This document shows positions 1-12,200 of a stretch of DNA of 64,000 nt, in pieces (position 1 is the stretch's first letter; every line of letters begins with the position of its first letter). The DNA is taken from NCBI RefSeq assembly GCF_020497125.1, contig NC_059084.1, positions 7,467,501 through 7,531,500 on the forward strand. The letters run 5' to 3'. Source of the DNA: Mauremys mutica (Eukaryota; Chordata; Testudines; Geoemydidae). Under the pieces are notes generated by a model. It did no database searches. It saw only the letters and a program-made list of their open reading frames with translations, and was not told where the DNA came from. Both the position numbers and the translations under genes were made by a program.

Positions 1-200
1 CCTTTAATTTCTAATGACATATTTAAAAATCTTGAGTTTTAATTCCAAATGGTTATATTGTAGGTCTGTCCTGCAGCTGTTATCCCCGGCCAATAGCTTT
101 GCAGAAGTCAATGGGAGTTTTGCATGCATAGGAACTTCAGAGTCAGACCCTCATATAGGATTTCTGCATGAGTAATATCCTCGATGGTTGGGAAGAAACC

Positions 201-867
201 CAGGGCCGGTGCAAGGATGTTTCGTGCCCTAGGCAAAACTTCCATCTTGCGCACCCCCCCGCACCCCTGCCCTGAGGCAACCCCCCACCCCCCCGCGGCA
301 GCTCCCCTCCTCCACCCTGAGCCCCCCGCCCCCTCACGGCAGCTCCCTCACTCCACCCTGAGGCGCCCCCGCTTGCGGCAGCTCCCCACCCCCCCACCTT
401 CAGCCCTGAAGCACCCCCCCGCCCCAGCTCACCCCTGCTCCGCGCATGAGCACCCCGAGCAAGCCTGGGAGGCGGGAGAAGTGAAGTAGCTCATCCCTGC
501 CCCACCTCCTCCCCGAGCACGCAATGGCTGCTTCACTTCTCCCGCCTCCCAGGCTTGCAGCACCAATCAGCTTAGGCGCCACAAGCCTGGGAGGCGGGAG
601 AAGTGAAGCAGCCACGGCGTGCTCGGGGAGGAAGCGGGGCAGGGGTGAGCTGGGGCGGGGAGTTCCCCTGCGTGCCGCCCCCCCCTTACTTGCTGCAGGC
701 GGCCCTCTCCGCACTCCCCTGCCCCAGCTCCCTCCACCTAAATGCCGGCAGCAACCAGGGCAGCTGAAGATCCGGCCGCCGTGGTCGCTGACGAAGAAAA
801 TGGTGCCCCCCAAATCCCAGCACCCTAGGCGACCGCCTAGGTCACCTAAATGGTTGCACCGGCCCTG
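201..867. mobile_element. Non-autonomous hAT-type DNA transposon (MITE), complete
   Basis: The ends are inverted copies: CAGGGCCGGTGCAA on the left and TTGCACCGGCCCTG on the right. The element is flanked by a perfect 8-base direct repeat, AAGAAACC (193-200 and 868-875), which is the target duplication expected of hAT transposases. The interior is very G+C-rich and holds a block of about 26 bases, built around GGGAGGCGGGAGAAGTGAAG, in direct orientation near 464-488 and 583-608 and inverted near 530-555. Several open frames cross it, but they follow base composition and show no transposase motif. The element must have been moved in trans. Its limits are well supported; its family name is not known to me. 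Confidence 0.88.
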
Positions 868-1672
868 AAGAAACCCCTAAGAAATTTTAAGTACAAAAAG
901 AATGGAAATGCCTCAATTAAAAGAGATCCTACTGCCTGTTAAAGAGATTTGATTCACCAGGCTTTTGGAAAAACTGGACAAAGTTCCAGTGCTCACCCAT
1001 CATAACAGCTCACGCCTGTAGGCAGTAGTGGACCAGATCCCCCATCTGATATAAACTGTCCTTGAATTAATCTAGCTATGCCCATTTACACCGTCTGTTC
1101 CAGTGTATCCAAGGGTGGCTCTGGTATATGGGGGGCATGCAATGAAGTTATTCTTGGAGCTTCCTCTCCATATCATTCTTCCCTTCCCCTTACAAATTTC
1201 CTCTTCTCCTATCACCTCTCTCCTATTTACTCTCCAAGAGCCTCATCCAGAGCCCAATGAAGTCAATGGTCCCAATGAAGTCAATGGGCATTGAATCATG
1301 GCTTTAATCCCAACAATTGGTCCCTGCCCTCACAAGCTGGTCATGGTTTTTCCTTAGAGGAGGCCAGCCAAGAGCAAACCAACCTTTGCTAGTTCCCTCT
1401 AAGACGAACAGGCCCCACTGTGGGGTTGTCTCACCTCCCTCATGATTCGGGGATGGGGGGTTGAGTTACTAAACCCATCGCAGAATGAATGTCTTCAACA
1501 TGAAGTGATTCGTACTCCCTCCAAATGTAAGATGATGTCCATGCTTTCTCCCTGCCCCTCTCCCGTTTGTGAAATATCCACGCTTTCTTGGGTTCTAGGG
1601 CGAGCTGGCTGCTGTCACTGCCAACCAGTAAAAAATGAGTGATGCTACGAAACTTCCATCTATTTGCATTTC

Positions 1673-1696
1673 AGAAAGAAAGAAAGAAAGAGAAAA
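1673..1696. repeat. (AAAG)n microsatellite
   Basis: About five AGAA units in a row with little variation. Confidence 0.9.
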
Positions 1697-3060
1697 TGAC
1701 AGATGACATGGTAGGAAATTCCTGTTAGATAGCCAAACAGTTACCTCATTAGAAGGTTCGGAGTCATTGTCAGTCAGATCCAAAGCAGTAAGAACACAGT
1801 AGTAAAAACAAATACGCAGATTAGTGTCCGAAAAAGGTAAGGACACAAATGGACATGTAAACCCCGCCCCCTCTTGTACAGAAACAAATATTGTTTTCTC
1901 TCCGAGTTTGAGATTAATTTTTTAATAAAACACCAAAGACACGAGATCCAGGGCTTTGGCTGCTGAGCTTCTGAGTGAAAGAGATTAAAAGAAAAACAGG
2001 GCTATGGTTTTAAGAGCTATTGGCTAGCCTCTCACAGCCCTCACTCAACTGCGCAGGGGTGTACAGCCCTGCACCCTGCTTGGCTCTACTTAGATTGTGA
2101 CTTCAGCCATGGATGGGTATGTGTATGTATTGTGTAAAATATTTGGGGGTTTGTGGGGTGCAGGTGGAGGGGAAGGAGGCAGAGGTGCTATCAAGGGAGG
2201 AATTCAAAGATACAAAACAACTGCTCCACATTCAGGTGACGCTACAACGTTCAGACCTCCTCAGCTTTGTAGTTGCAGGGGAAGGGGCAGAGGGCACATG
2301 CCTTATTATTTATTTCTTGATTATGTTATATTATGAGATGCATCTGTAGCAGGTCTAGATACTCTGACATACATTAAAACATGTACATAAAAATATTAAT
2401 ACAGAAAGTCCATCTAGTCCAGTCAGCCCAACCCCATAAGACAAGTCAATACAGACCTGACCCAAAGCCCCTGGAAGTGGATGGAAGTCTTTTGATTGAC
2501 TGCTTTGGCTCAAGCTCATAAACAGGGCAAATAATCCCCCATAATATCACAGAGCCCCATTTGCTCAGTGTCCTCATTCTCACCAGATACCTAGAAAAAG
2601 CGATAAACAGCATATCCAGAAAGTCAGGAGATTCATGCTATTTCAGACCAACGTGGGGAAGTCCAGCGTCAAGGAAAGCTTCTCATGAGCTGTGTCCCCA
2701 TCCATCTAAATGGAGAGGACTCCAGTTCCAGCCCCTCTGCTGATCACAAGGGCGGTGGAGAGGGAGAGGACTAGACTCTCCAATAGGCAGGTCCCAAGCT
2801 GTGGGGCCAAGCTGATCTTGTGGTAATAAACTGAATGAGTTTGGTGGATCTCAGCTCTCTATCTAGTGGGCAGAGATCAACATTTCAAAAAATCACCATG
2901 AATCGTTTGCCATCCCATTGTATATTGGTGTGCACAGCAGCTTTGTACTGAGCCGACGAGTCTTTCCTTAACCCTATGGGAATCAGATGTCATGTCACTG
3001 GATATGATTTTGCAATGAGGTGATTTATGAGAACCAAGAAATCTGACCACATACATTATG

Positions 3061-3160
3061 GTCTCACCATGGTATAAATAAGAATTAACTGCCCTGAAGT
3101 CAATGGAGTTACATCTGTGTAAAACTGGTGTAAATGAGAATGGGATCAGGCCAATCAAAC
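3061..3160. repeat. GAAGTCAATGG-family dispersed repeat
   Basis: CTGAAGTCAATGGAGTTAC is followed by a 'GTGTAAAACTGGTGTAAATGAG' type segment and ends GGATCAGGCC. The same words recur at many other places in this window, which marks an old, degraded interspersed family of reptile and bird genomes. Confidence 0.55.
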
Positions 3161-6100
3161 TATCAAGATTTAGGGCTTTTATCTTTTCATCATTTGAAAT
3201 CTGGTTCCTTTCTCATGTCAGATTTGCAAGCACTTGAACAACTCCTGGTGCCCAGGTTAGACCAGAAAAGTCCCACTCATCTGGCTTTGAGAGGACACTT
3301 GCTTTTCTATTATTATATTTTTTGTTGTCTAACACTCATAAAACAGGGATTTGGTTTCACAGAACAAAATGGGGGGGGGATGTTGTTTTATAATGTTCAT
3401 TTCCTATCATGGCCAGATAGGGCCAAATTTTCCAAAGGGCTTGACTCCCATGGTGAACAGTGGTAACTGCTGGGTGCTGAGCTCTTTTGAAAATTGACCC
3501 ACAATAAGGTAAGGCCAAATTTGGTCAGCTTTACTCAGTTGGGGTAATACCTTAGAGCCAAGTAGTCCTGTTGGAGGAGAGAAGGAGCTTAAGGCTAGCA
3601 GAAGCTAGCCTGAAAAATCAGGGACATGAATGATGTGCCTGATCCTGTATATATAACAACTGAGGGCTCCATTTTGGCTTTGCCCCGAGTTCCGAGTACT
3701 GCCCTAGGAGCAGATGGAGAAGCAGGTGGAGACTCAGAGGATCATCATAATCTGTCTCCTAGATCCCACCTGCTTCAGGGGTGGAGGAGGGAAACAACCC
3801 CCACTCTAGCCCTATACCTAGTTCAGCGAACGTGCCTCAGCAAGATGGCACCGCCCAGTCCCATCCATATGCAATGATAGAGATGTTCCTTGGAGGCTGC
3901 TGTCTCCCCACTGCACAGCCTCATATGTCCCTGCATAGAAGTGCAAGACGTGCCATGATATGGCCCTGAATAAACTGCAAACACAACATTCCAGTGTATC
4001 TCACTATTTATATTTAACCAGTTTATGTATTATTATTTCATCCATTTTTACTTACAGCTTGTGTCAATACTATTGACTTTTTAATTGCTTTTTTTGGCAG
4101 AGGGAGGCGCATTTTTCACTTCACTAAGTACCCTGCTCCTGTGTCTCTTTCCTACGAGCTGGCTCTGGCATGTCTGATGTACAAAATATCTGTGAGTCTT
4201 ATTAAAAAGAAGTTCTTACGTTAGTACTGAGTCCATTCAGGGTCTCTACACAAGTACATTGTGAAGACTTAATGCAGCACCAATCTCAGTGAATGCAGAC
4301 ATGCAAATTCTTTCCAGCCCAGTGGAAAGATTTACAACCCTTTTCTAAGTGGGATATTTATTATTTAGCATAACAAAACCCATGGCAGGACCTTGCAAAT
4401 GCCGGCTATCCTGAGACAAGAGGGATGTTCACTAGCCTGCTGAGAAGTGAAGTCAAGCACTGAACAGATCACTTTTATGATCAGCCCAATCATTGCCCTC
4501 GGTGATAAACAGCCCCACAGGAACCATAATTCATCCAGGAAGAAAGATGCAGGCAGCCCATTATATTTACTGGTAATATTTTTTTTTAAAGAAAGAGTCA
4601 ATAAAGACCAATGAGAAAAGGCCTGTTAGTTACATATACATATATATTTTTCACGTATCATTAAAATATCTTTGGCCAGAGAGCTGTAATCTGTATTCTC
4701 TCTTTTGCCCGATACATCAAAATACATCTTCCTCTCGGATGATGTTCTTGGTGTCGATGGTGCTCACATCATAGAATTTTTAATGTCTTTAACCATCTTT
4801 AGCTTTGGATCTGAGAACCCCTTCAGGCTATATGTCAGTGCCAGCTGTGAGCAAAGAAAGAGTAGCTTCTGCTCAGGCACTATGATAATGTAGCACTCCT
4901 GGCGGAAAATGGACTTCCATCACTTGATGAAATGTCACCACAGAACAGCTCCATGTGGGTTCCTTCCCCTACACCCCCACTTCTCTTTTTCCAGGAGAGC
5001 TATGTGAAAGAAAAGGACAAACATGATATAAATCCATGGACAAAATCTGACCAATAAGATCACTGTACCCAACAGTGATGGCACAGATTCAGTCACCCCC
5101 GGTAAGAAACAAACCAAGCCACAATATGAGTGATGGAGCTGGGTCCCACCCAAAAATGCAGGGCCAAATCCAGATCCCGTTTTTCCTCAGTGCTCAGGGG
5201 TGTTTGGATCTGGGGTTTCAGCTAGGGATTCATTGCTGATAGACACATAAAAGATTACAAATGTAGAGCTCAATACAAATAGCTGGAGGTCAGGCCCAGT
5301 TGCCAGCATTCAAGGTACAATTCAAAATGGTCTGAAGTAGCCAGAATCTGATGACCTTCTGAACACATAGCAAAGCTCGTCTTCTATTTCCCCCAGATAT
5401 GTGTAAATGGGGGAGAATTGTGAGAGTGGGCATTGTTGGAAGCGCAGGAGGAGGCATGATTTTTAGTTGCCTAGTGGTGGGTCATCTTAAATTGTATTGC
5501 TCCACTTACCATGTATTTTTAAAGTATGTCAGGGGGACCCCGAGAGCATGGATAGATGCCCTAAATAAAATATCCCAACATACAAAATTCTTTTTTTAAT
5601 ATAATATAATTCACATTAGCTTCATTTTTACCACCCCTTCCATTGCCATCTTCCTTTCCAAAGTTTGATTGATACACACTGGGAGGCTTTTGGGTCATGG
5701 AGTGTGTCTGGCTTTTATCTCTGTTAAATCCTATATAAATATTGTGGATATTTGAGCATTAGCGTATTTAGGATGATCTGTTTAGCAGATTCAGGTTATG
5801 AATGGCTGCTCAAAATAACACTTGCATTTCCAGACAAGGGTCTTTATTACAGCAGAGGTCAAACGAAAAAGGATTATTCTTGCTAATTATTTAACATTTA
5901 CACAAAACGCTTGGGGGCTGAGTCCGCAGGATTGTCTTGTTTGAGAAGCTAATAGGTTTCCAGGAAACTAGCATTATCTGTTTGAATGTGTAAGAGGCCT
6001 GTCGTTTGGAAATGGATTACAGGTCTATCTGATCTATTTAGAAGCTGATTGGCTAAAGGTTTAATAATGACTATTATACCATCCAATCCTACTGCCTTTG

Positions 6101-8256
6101 AAGTCAGTAGCAAAACTACCATCCACCACTGCGGCTTATGCAAAGCACAATGAAGTGGACTGATTTTTCATATGCGTTTAAAAAATGAAAAGTTTGTGCT
6201 GCTGAACGAGGTATGTGGCACACACGTGCGGGAGTTGAAGACCGTGGGGAGCCTGGTCTCTGCATGGATTAGGGTGTGAACCTACATCTCCCAGCCTGGG
6301 TAATTCTGCCACCTGCCCCAAGAAAAATTCCTCTCTGTTGCTTCCATTCCCCTGTGAGTCGCTCACATCTCCTACTCTAGCAGCAATAAAGCCCATGCGT
6401 GGTACCTACCGTGGCAGCTTGTATGTGTTGAGCTGCCGTGATCCTCTCCCACCACCCATCTGCTCCCCAAGTCTGTGGCTCTTTCTTGTTGCAGGGACCT
6501 TGCTGTGGCCGCTTTCCACACCCCCATTCTGCTCTATGGCTTCTTTTTTAAGGTCATCCTGTGAGTCTCGCCCTCCTGAGGCTGACTAAGCAACTGCCTG
6601 TCCATAAAGCAGGAGGTTCAAGCGGCTGCTTGGGAGCTGTTAGCCAGGGTTGGGAGTCTACTATGGAAACCAATAGGTCTATAGGGCCAGGGGTATATTT
6701 AGCCCCTGCGTTCCCCCTCCCTGGGTCATATGAGCCTGTGGCTCCGCGGAGCTTCTTGTCCCCATCCCCCACGCCCCAGTACCCTGGAAAAAATTCCCTT
6801 GGGCTGCTGTAGCCATAGTCCACAATGTCCCGCAGAGGCCAGGGTAAGGGAATCCCTTCTACCCCTCCCCCACCCCTTCATATCCGAATCCCACTGGCTC
6901 CTGCGGGAGAAGATGGGGACAAGATTTTACCCTGAGTAACGGCTGCTGAGTTGGTGCGGTCATGGCGGGAGAAGAGCGGGTTATGAAGACAAGTGCTCCC
7001 TCTGGAAAAGCCACTCGGGTCTGTTCTCCTCAACTTCTGTTGCCATTTCTTTGTGGTTTTAATCTGTGCCTGGAGCGAAGAAAATCCTGCTGCTCTCTAA
7101 GCGCTAGGAAATGTTGCCCGGCTAGTGAGAGACTGCGCTTGCCTCCTGGACATGGTGTCATCCTCGTAGAGAAAGGGATCTGAACTAACATGAGCAAGTA
7201 ACACCAACGAGGGCCCTAAGCCATGAAGGTTTGTTAAGAAATAAATAAAGGCCCCCGTGGAGCCCAGGCCTGTTGCAGAGGTTACCTCTCCTCAGTGGCA
7301 GAATTGTTTGCTGCATTCTGCACACAACACCTCCTCCGTCCCGGCTGAAGTCAAGCCCAAGCCTGAGCTGACTTCAATAGGAGCTGAGGGGGCACAGAGA
7401 CCCCTTTGAAAAGCACATCGCTATTCTGGGGTGGAGTCAAACTCTTTTTATAGCTTGTATTTCCCTTCTGATGTGTATTCAGGGACCCTGCAGAGAACCA
7501 GGCCGACAGCCCAGGTGTTCTATTTGGCCCCAGCGCAGGCACCATCTGAGCTGCATCAGGGCGTGGATGAACCTCAACCCTGACCAAGTGGAATTATCTC
7601 TAGGGGACAACAGGATACTTCATTCTCTATGGCCCATTCGATCCCTGGCCTCTGCATGGACTGGCTGCAAGTGAGCCAGTTAATGCAAATTGTGCTGCAC
7701 TAACTAGGTTTAGAAAAAGCGTAACTATAGACAGAATTGCAACAGAATTTTTGACCCAGTTTTTATCTTGTTTGCACACACAAGAGGGCCCTGGAGAATT
7801 TCCTCTGCCATGTCTGGGTGGCATAAGACAGGTTAAGCAGCTCCTATATCTCTCTCCTTCCCATCTCCTGAGTGAGTCAGGAGAGAGTCTGCTTGACCAG
7901 GGCATCCCCATGTCCCAACAATCATTAGCTGCCAGAAAGGTCCCTTGAAAACCCTAGGCAAGCAGCATAAGTAACTGCAGCCCATGGGCTGCTCTGAATC
8001 AGGCCAGCACAGATCAGGGGCTTAATGCCATCTTTGCCAACCTGGTCCTTTCCAAGTTTGCTTGTTCTGACTGGGGGATCTGGCCCAAGGCTGTTGTAAT
8101 CCATGCATAGTAATCTACTATGTTTAAGCCTTACTCTTGAATTCGTATTTCCTCTAATAGACTGTCATAGGCTATATTGTTACAGAAATTCCTTGTTAAG
8201 TGAATTGAATTGCCTGTTCTATAAAAATGCAATCAGTCAATAAAAATACTGGCAAC

Positions 8257-8462
8257 ATTTTTCAAACATGGGTGCCTAAAGATAATCATCAGAGCATCTT
8301 TAAGCACCTAAATGAGTGGCTTAAGTTTCAAAGGTCCTGAACACTCCCAGTGGCATAGATTTTAGTGGGAGCTGCAATTTTCCAGCACCTCTGAAAATTG
8401 GGTCACTTATATGGACTTACACGCCTAACCTTAGGCATCCAAGTTTGCAAATCTTGTCCAAA
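8257..8462. repeat. TTTTCAAA/TGCCTAAAG palindromic-type repeat
   Basis: TTTTTCAAACATGGGTGCCTAAAG opens the segment, with related inverted words (CTAACCTTAGGCATCCAAGTTTGCAAAT) at its end. A clearer copy of what looks like the same family lies at 41207-41367. Both are old and have no visible target duplication. Confidence 0.5.
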
Positions 8463-9017
8463 GTGCTTATATACAAAAAAACCCCAAAACTTCTATTTGA
8501 TAAGTACTTTTTATAAAACTAAAATATCATACATGTAATTTTTATGTGTATCTACGTGTGTGTGTGTGTTTTCTTAGGCGTACATATGCTAAATATTGTT
8601 ATATGCACATATACAGAACAATTCCTAGAGAAATAATGCCTTGGGATAAATGGATGCTTTACAGATTGTCTGTGCAAATACATTCGTATAATTATGCCGT
8701 GTGTCAGTTGCTTCATGCATTTTCAGGTGTTAATTGCAGAAAATCTGTCCAAAAGTTAAAAGAAAAGTCAACCAAAGCAGTTGCAGTTGATGTGCTATTA
8801 TGCAATATGGCACCTTTAAGAAGAAAACCACTTAAATTCATTTACATTCTGTGTTTTGTTTAAATTATGATGCCTCCAGCTTTCCCATTTGACATTTTTT
8901 AGCAACTTAATTATTATTACCAAGGAAGAATTTGAATAATGCTGTTGTTTACACTGGATGCGGCCTGTGGGAATCAGAGAGAATTACCCAGATTGAGAAG
9001 AGCGAGAGGGAGCTCTA

Positions 9018-9279
9018 TGGCTACACTTGCACTTTAAAGCGCTGCCGCGGCAGCGCTTTGAAGCGCTAAGTGTAGTCAAAGCGCCAGCGCTGGGAGAGAG
9101 CTCTCCCAGCGCTGTCTGTACTCCACCTCCCTGTGGGGAATAACGTACAGCGCTGGGAGCCACGCTCCCAGCGCTGGGGCTTTGACCACACTGGCGCTTT
9201 GCAGCGCCGCAATTTGCAGCGCTGGAAAGGGTGTGTTTTCACACCCTGCTGCAGCGCTGCAAATTTGCAAGTGTAGCCA
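9018..9279. mobile_element. G+C-rich MITE with TGGCTACACTTGCA ends
   Basis: The ends TGGCTACACTTGCA and TTGCAAGTGTAGCCA are inverted copies. The interior is built from repeated AGCGCTGGGAG and GCAGCGCTGCAAATTTGC palindromes, so the whole 262 bases can fold. Base composition differs sharply from the A+T-rich flanks. I could not see a convincing target-site duplication, so the superfamily is left open. It encodes nothing. Confidence 0.75.
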
Positions 9280-12200
9280 AATTTTCTAGAGTCTTGATAT
9301 CATTCACAGCCTAGACTGTCTGCAAACGGGGAGTAGTTCTGAGGATTCCCTTTCCCTTCACTATTCCTTGTTGTTCTTCTTCCTGTCCTTCCTTGCTTCT
9401 AAATCTGGGCTCCTTGCTTGGCAGGAACACGGCCTTAAGGTGATGCTAGTAAATGTTGAAGCAGGGTTAAATTACTGTTTCAGTGGCTACCCTGACTGAG
9501 TGGCTCTGGGATGTTGTGAAGGCAATTCAGAGAGCAACATTTTCAATCAGCCTTAACCAGGTTTCATTCCTGCATCTGCCCAATTATCTGAGGCCCAATT
9601 TGAGGGCTCACTCGGGTGTTTGGACATTGACATTAATTATAAGTTGCAATGCAAATGGCTGTCGGTGGAAAAACCGTGGACACAATTATTTGTGTCTGCA
9701 AATTGAAGGTACAAAGATGAAGGGCAGCCTATTTTGCCTAGGGAACGGCTGGCATTGCTTAACTCAGTTTACAATCCAGTATAGCCTGGTCACTTCTCAC
9801 TGAGCAAACTGCTTACCCAGGGGTGTATGTGTGATGTTTCCAGCCACCAAGAATAGGATGCATAAGATCCTGTTGTTTTTCATTACTCCATAGGGAAATC
9901 CTTCTCTGAAGCATTTTCATGGGATGTGATCTTGGTGTTCTGCAATTTGTTGCATGATGAAAAAGCCACTTTTTTGTGTGTCTTTAAAAAACACACTCAC
10001 TTTATGAGGATAAAAATGTCCCTATTTTTTGATGCATTGCTTTATATCTTTTCATTTTAAAAAATACATGTAACTATTTCTAATCAGCTCTGATGCACTG
10101 TGTTATCCCTGTTGGCATATTTGCTAATAATTACCAGCTAATTGCAGGGGGCTGGCAGGAGAGGAATACCAAACAACTCTATACCTACATTTTCAAAGTG
10201 TTTCCATGGGAATTTAGTTTCACGACACCATAGTCATTTCCAGTATACAGAAACCATCTCTAAAAAAGATTACCTTATTGCAGAACATGTTTTCACTGTA
10301 TAGCTGCTATATTGTTACTAGTCATGTTTAGTAAAATTTGTTATTGTTGTCTTTTGATCTGGCTTTTCAGAATGTGAGTCACTCTGGCGGCTGTTTTCCA
10401 AGAAGCTTAGCTGGGAGGCTCTAGTTTTCTTTACCTATTGTGAGTGGTACTTCAGTTTAACTGATTTTCAAAGAAGAAACGGTGGGTGAAATCCTGAGCC
10501 TATTGAAGTCAAGGGCAAAAATCTCATTGAGTTCAGTTGGGTCAGGATTTCCTCAAGTATCTTTGAACACCTGCAAAATGCTAACAAAATGGGTCTTTTA
10601 ATAATGACAGAAACAGAACTTTGCTTTTTACTTGAGGTGTGAGCTCTAATTTAATAACATTGCTCCCTAATTTCTCATCATATAAAAATACACATGAGTT
10701 TGAATGTAATTTACCAATTAAGGTGAGACTCCAGCAAACATTCCATTGGCTTCTGGTAGATCATTCATGTAGTTTTCAGTATCGGGGCCTAAATCTGGGC
10801 TAAAGCGAGTCAAATTCTTTCCTCATGAAAGCACTCAAAACTGCATTTAAATCAACAGCAGTGCACTCAATTACAGCAACAGAGAATTTGACCTGAGTAT
10901 CCCAAAATGAGGGAAATATATAATCTTACATCAGAATTTGGGTATTAATGGCCCATTGCACCAGCAGTATCTGTAGCTTGTGATAGTCCTGTAGATTTAT
11001 GATAAAGTTTGGAAAAGATGACCCTTGGCTTATTTTTTCACCCATCATTATATTAGCAAGTGAGTGATTTTCTTTAAGCTATTAGCATAACATCAATGCT
11101 CATTATGGCCAGATTGGACTTTATATCTTACACCAAATCCTTAAGAGCATGAGGTCAACTTAAAGAACAAAGAGAAACAAAGGACCATTATTGGAGCATA
11201 TTTGTTTGCTACACACCATAAACTCTCAAACCTAACACGTGGCTGCACTGATTACACAAGCTGTGGATATTTATCAGTCTGGGGACATTTAGAAAGTATC
11301 TTTAATTTTGTAGCTCATTTCTTGCATCTAGCTGCATTGGCCATAGAGCATACATTTCTTCAGGAGAGCCAACCGAATGGTCAGTTTATCACATAGTACA
11401 AAATACCGACAAGGGAATTTAGCATCAAAATGTTTATTCATCATCACAATAGATGGAACATGGAGGCATGGGGCTCTTTGAAAGGCTTCAGTGCATACAT
11501 GTGAAAATGCAGCATTTGCAGTTAAAATATACAGTTCTGAATTACAACTCAGATCAATACAGTGGGAAGATTGAGATTATCAGTCTCGAGGGGTCGCAGT
11601 TACACGGAATTGACTGGCAACCACATAATGACTCAGGTTCAGCCCACCAGTTTAGAGTCAGGGCAATAGATCTGCAGGCGCCAGTCATAAAAATTTCCTT
11701 ATCGACAGGGTCCATGTGTCCATTTGTCTTCTGCTACCTTAGTTGTCTTGGTCCAGTTCAAGTACTTAATCCTTCAAGCTGCGTCTGAGTGATCAATGCA
11801 CAGCTACAGCTGGTTGAAGGGGACCAAATCCATTGAACAGTTGATTTGGTTCCATTTTACCAGCTTTAGCAAAGCATTTGGCCTCATGGCTCATGGAAAG
11901 CAAAAAGGGTGATTCCTCGGGGTTCTTTCCTTCACAGCCGCCCTGGACCTCTTCTGGACTTGCTGCCCTGGTTCAAACAGCTTCATTTTCAGGCCATCAG
12001 GATTTATTTAAGCTTCTTAGCTGCTAGGTCTGAACAGTGGGTCTGAATGTAATAGATAATTTGAAGTAGTAGCCTTCCTACTCTGCCATAGTAACCTCCG
12101 GGCCATAGCGCTTTTAAACCCATTATTTAATTTCTTCTTCAAGAGCTAAAATACTATTAGGATCCAACATAAGTAAAGGCCATGGGCTTAATCTGGGTAC

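Larger units (their letters stand above)
868..8256. other. Mostly unique non-coding sequence, no gene seen
   Basis: No exon, RNA gene or intact transposon could be supported here. Open frames are all under 115 codons and look random. The stretch holds an AAAG run (1673-1696), GAAGTCAATGG-type fragments near 1257-1287, 3061-3160 and 7366, a related fragment near 3420-3520, and T/A-rich runs near 4080-4100 and 5587-5610. Confidence 0.6.

Noticed and set aside
400..868. Gly/Pro/Arg-rich open frames of 114-137 codons
   Set aside because: They lie inside the G+C-rich MITE at 201-867 and have no transposase features.
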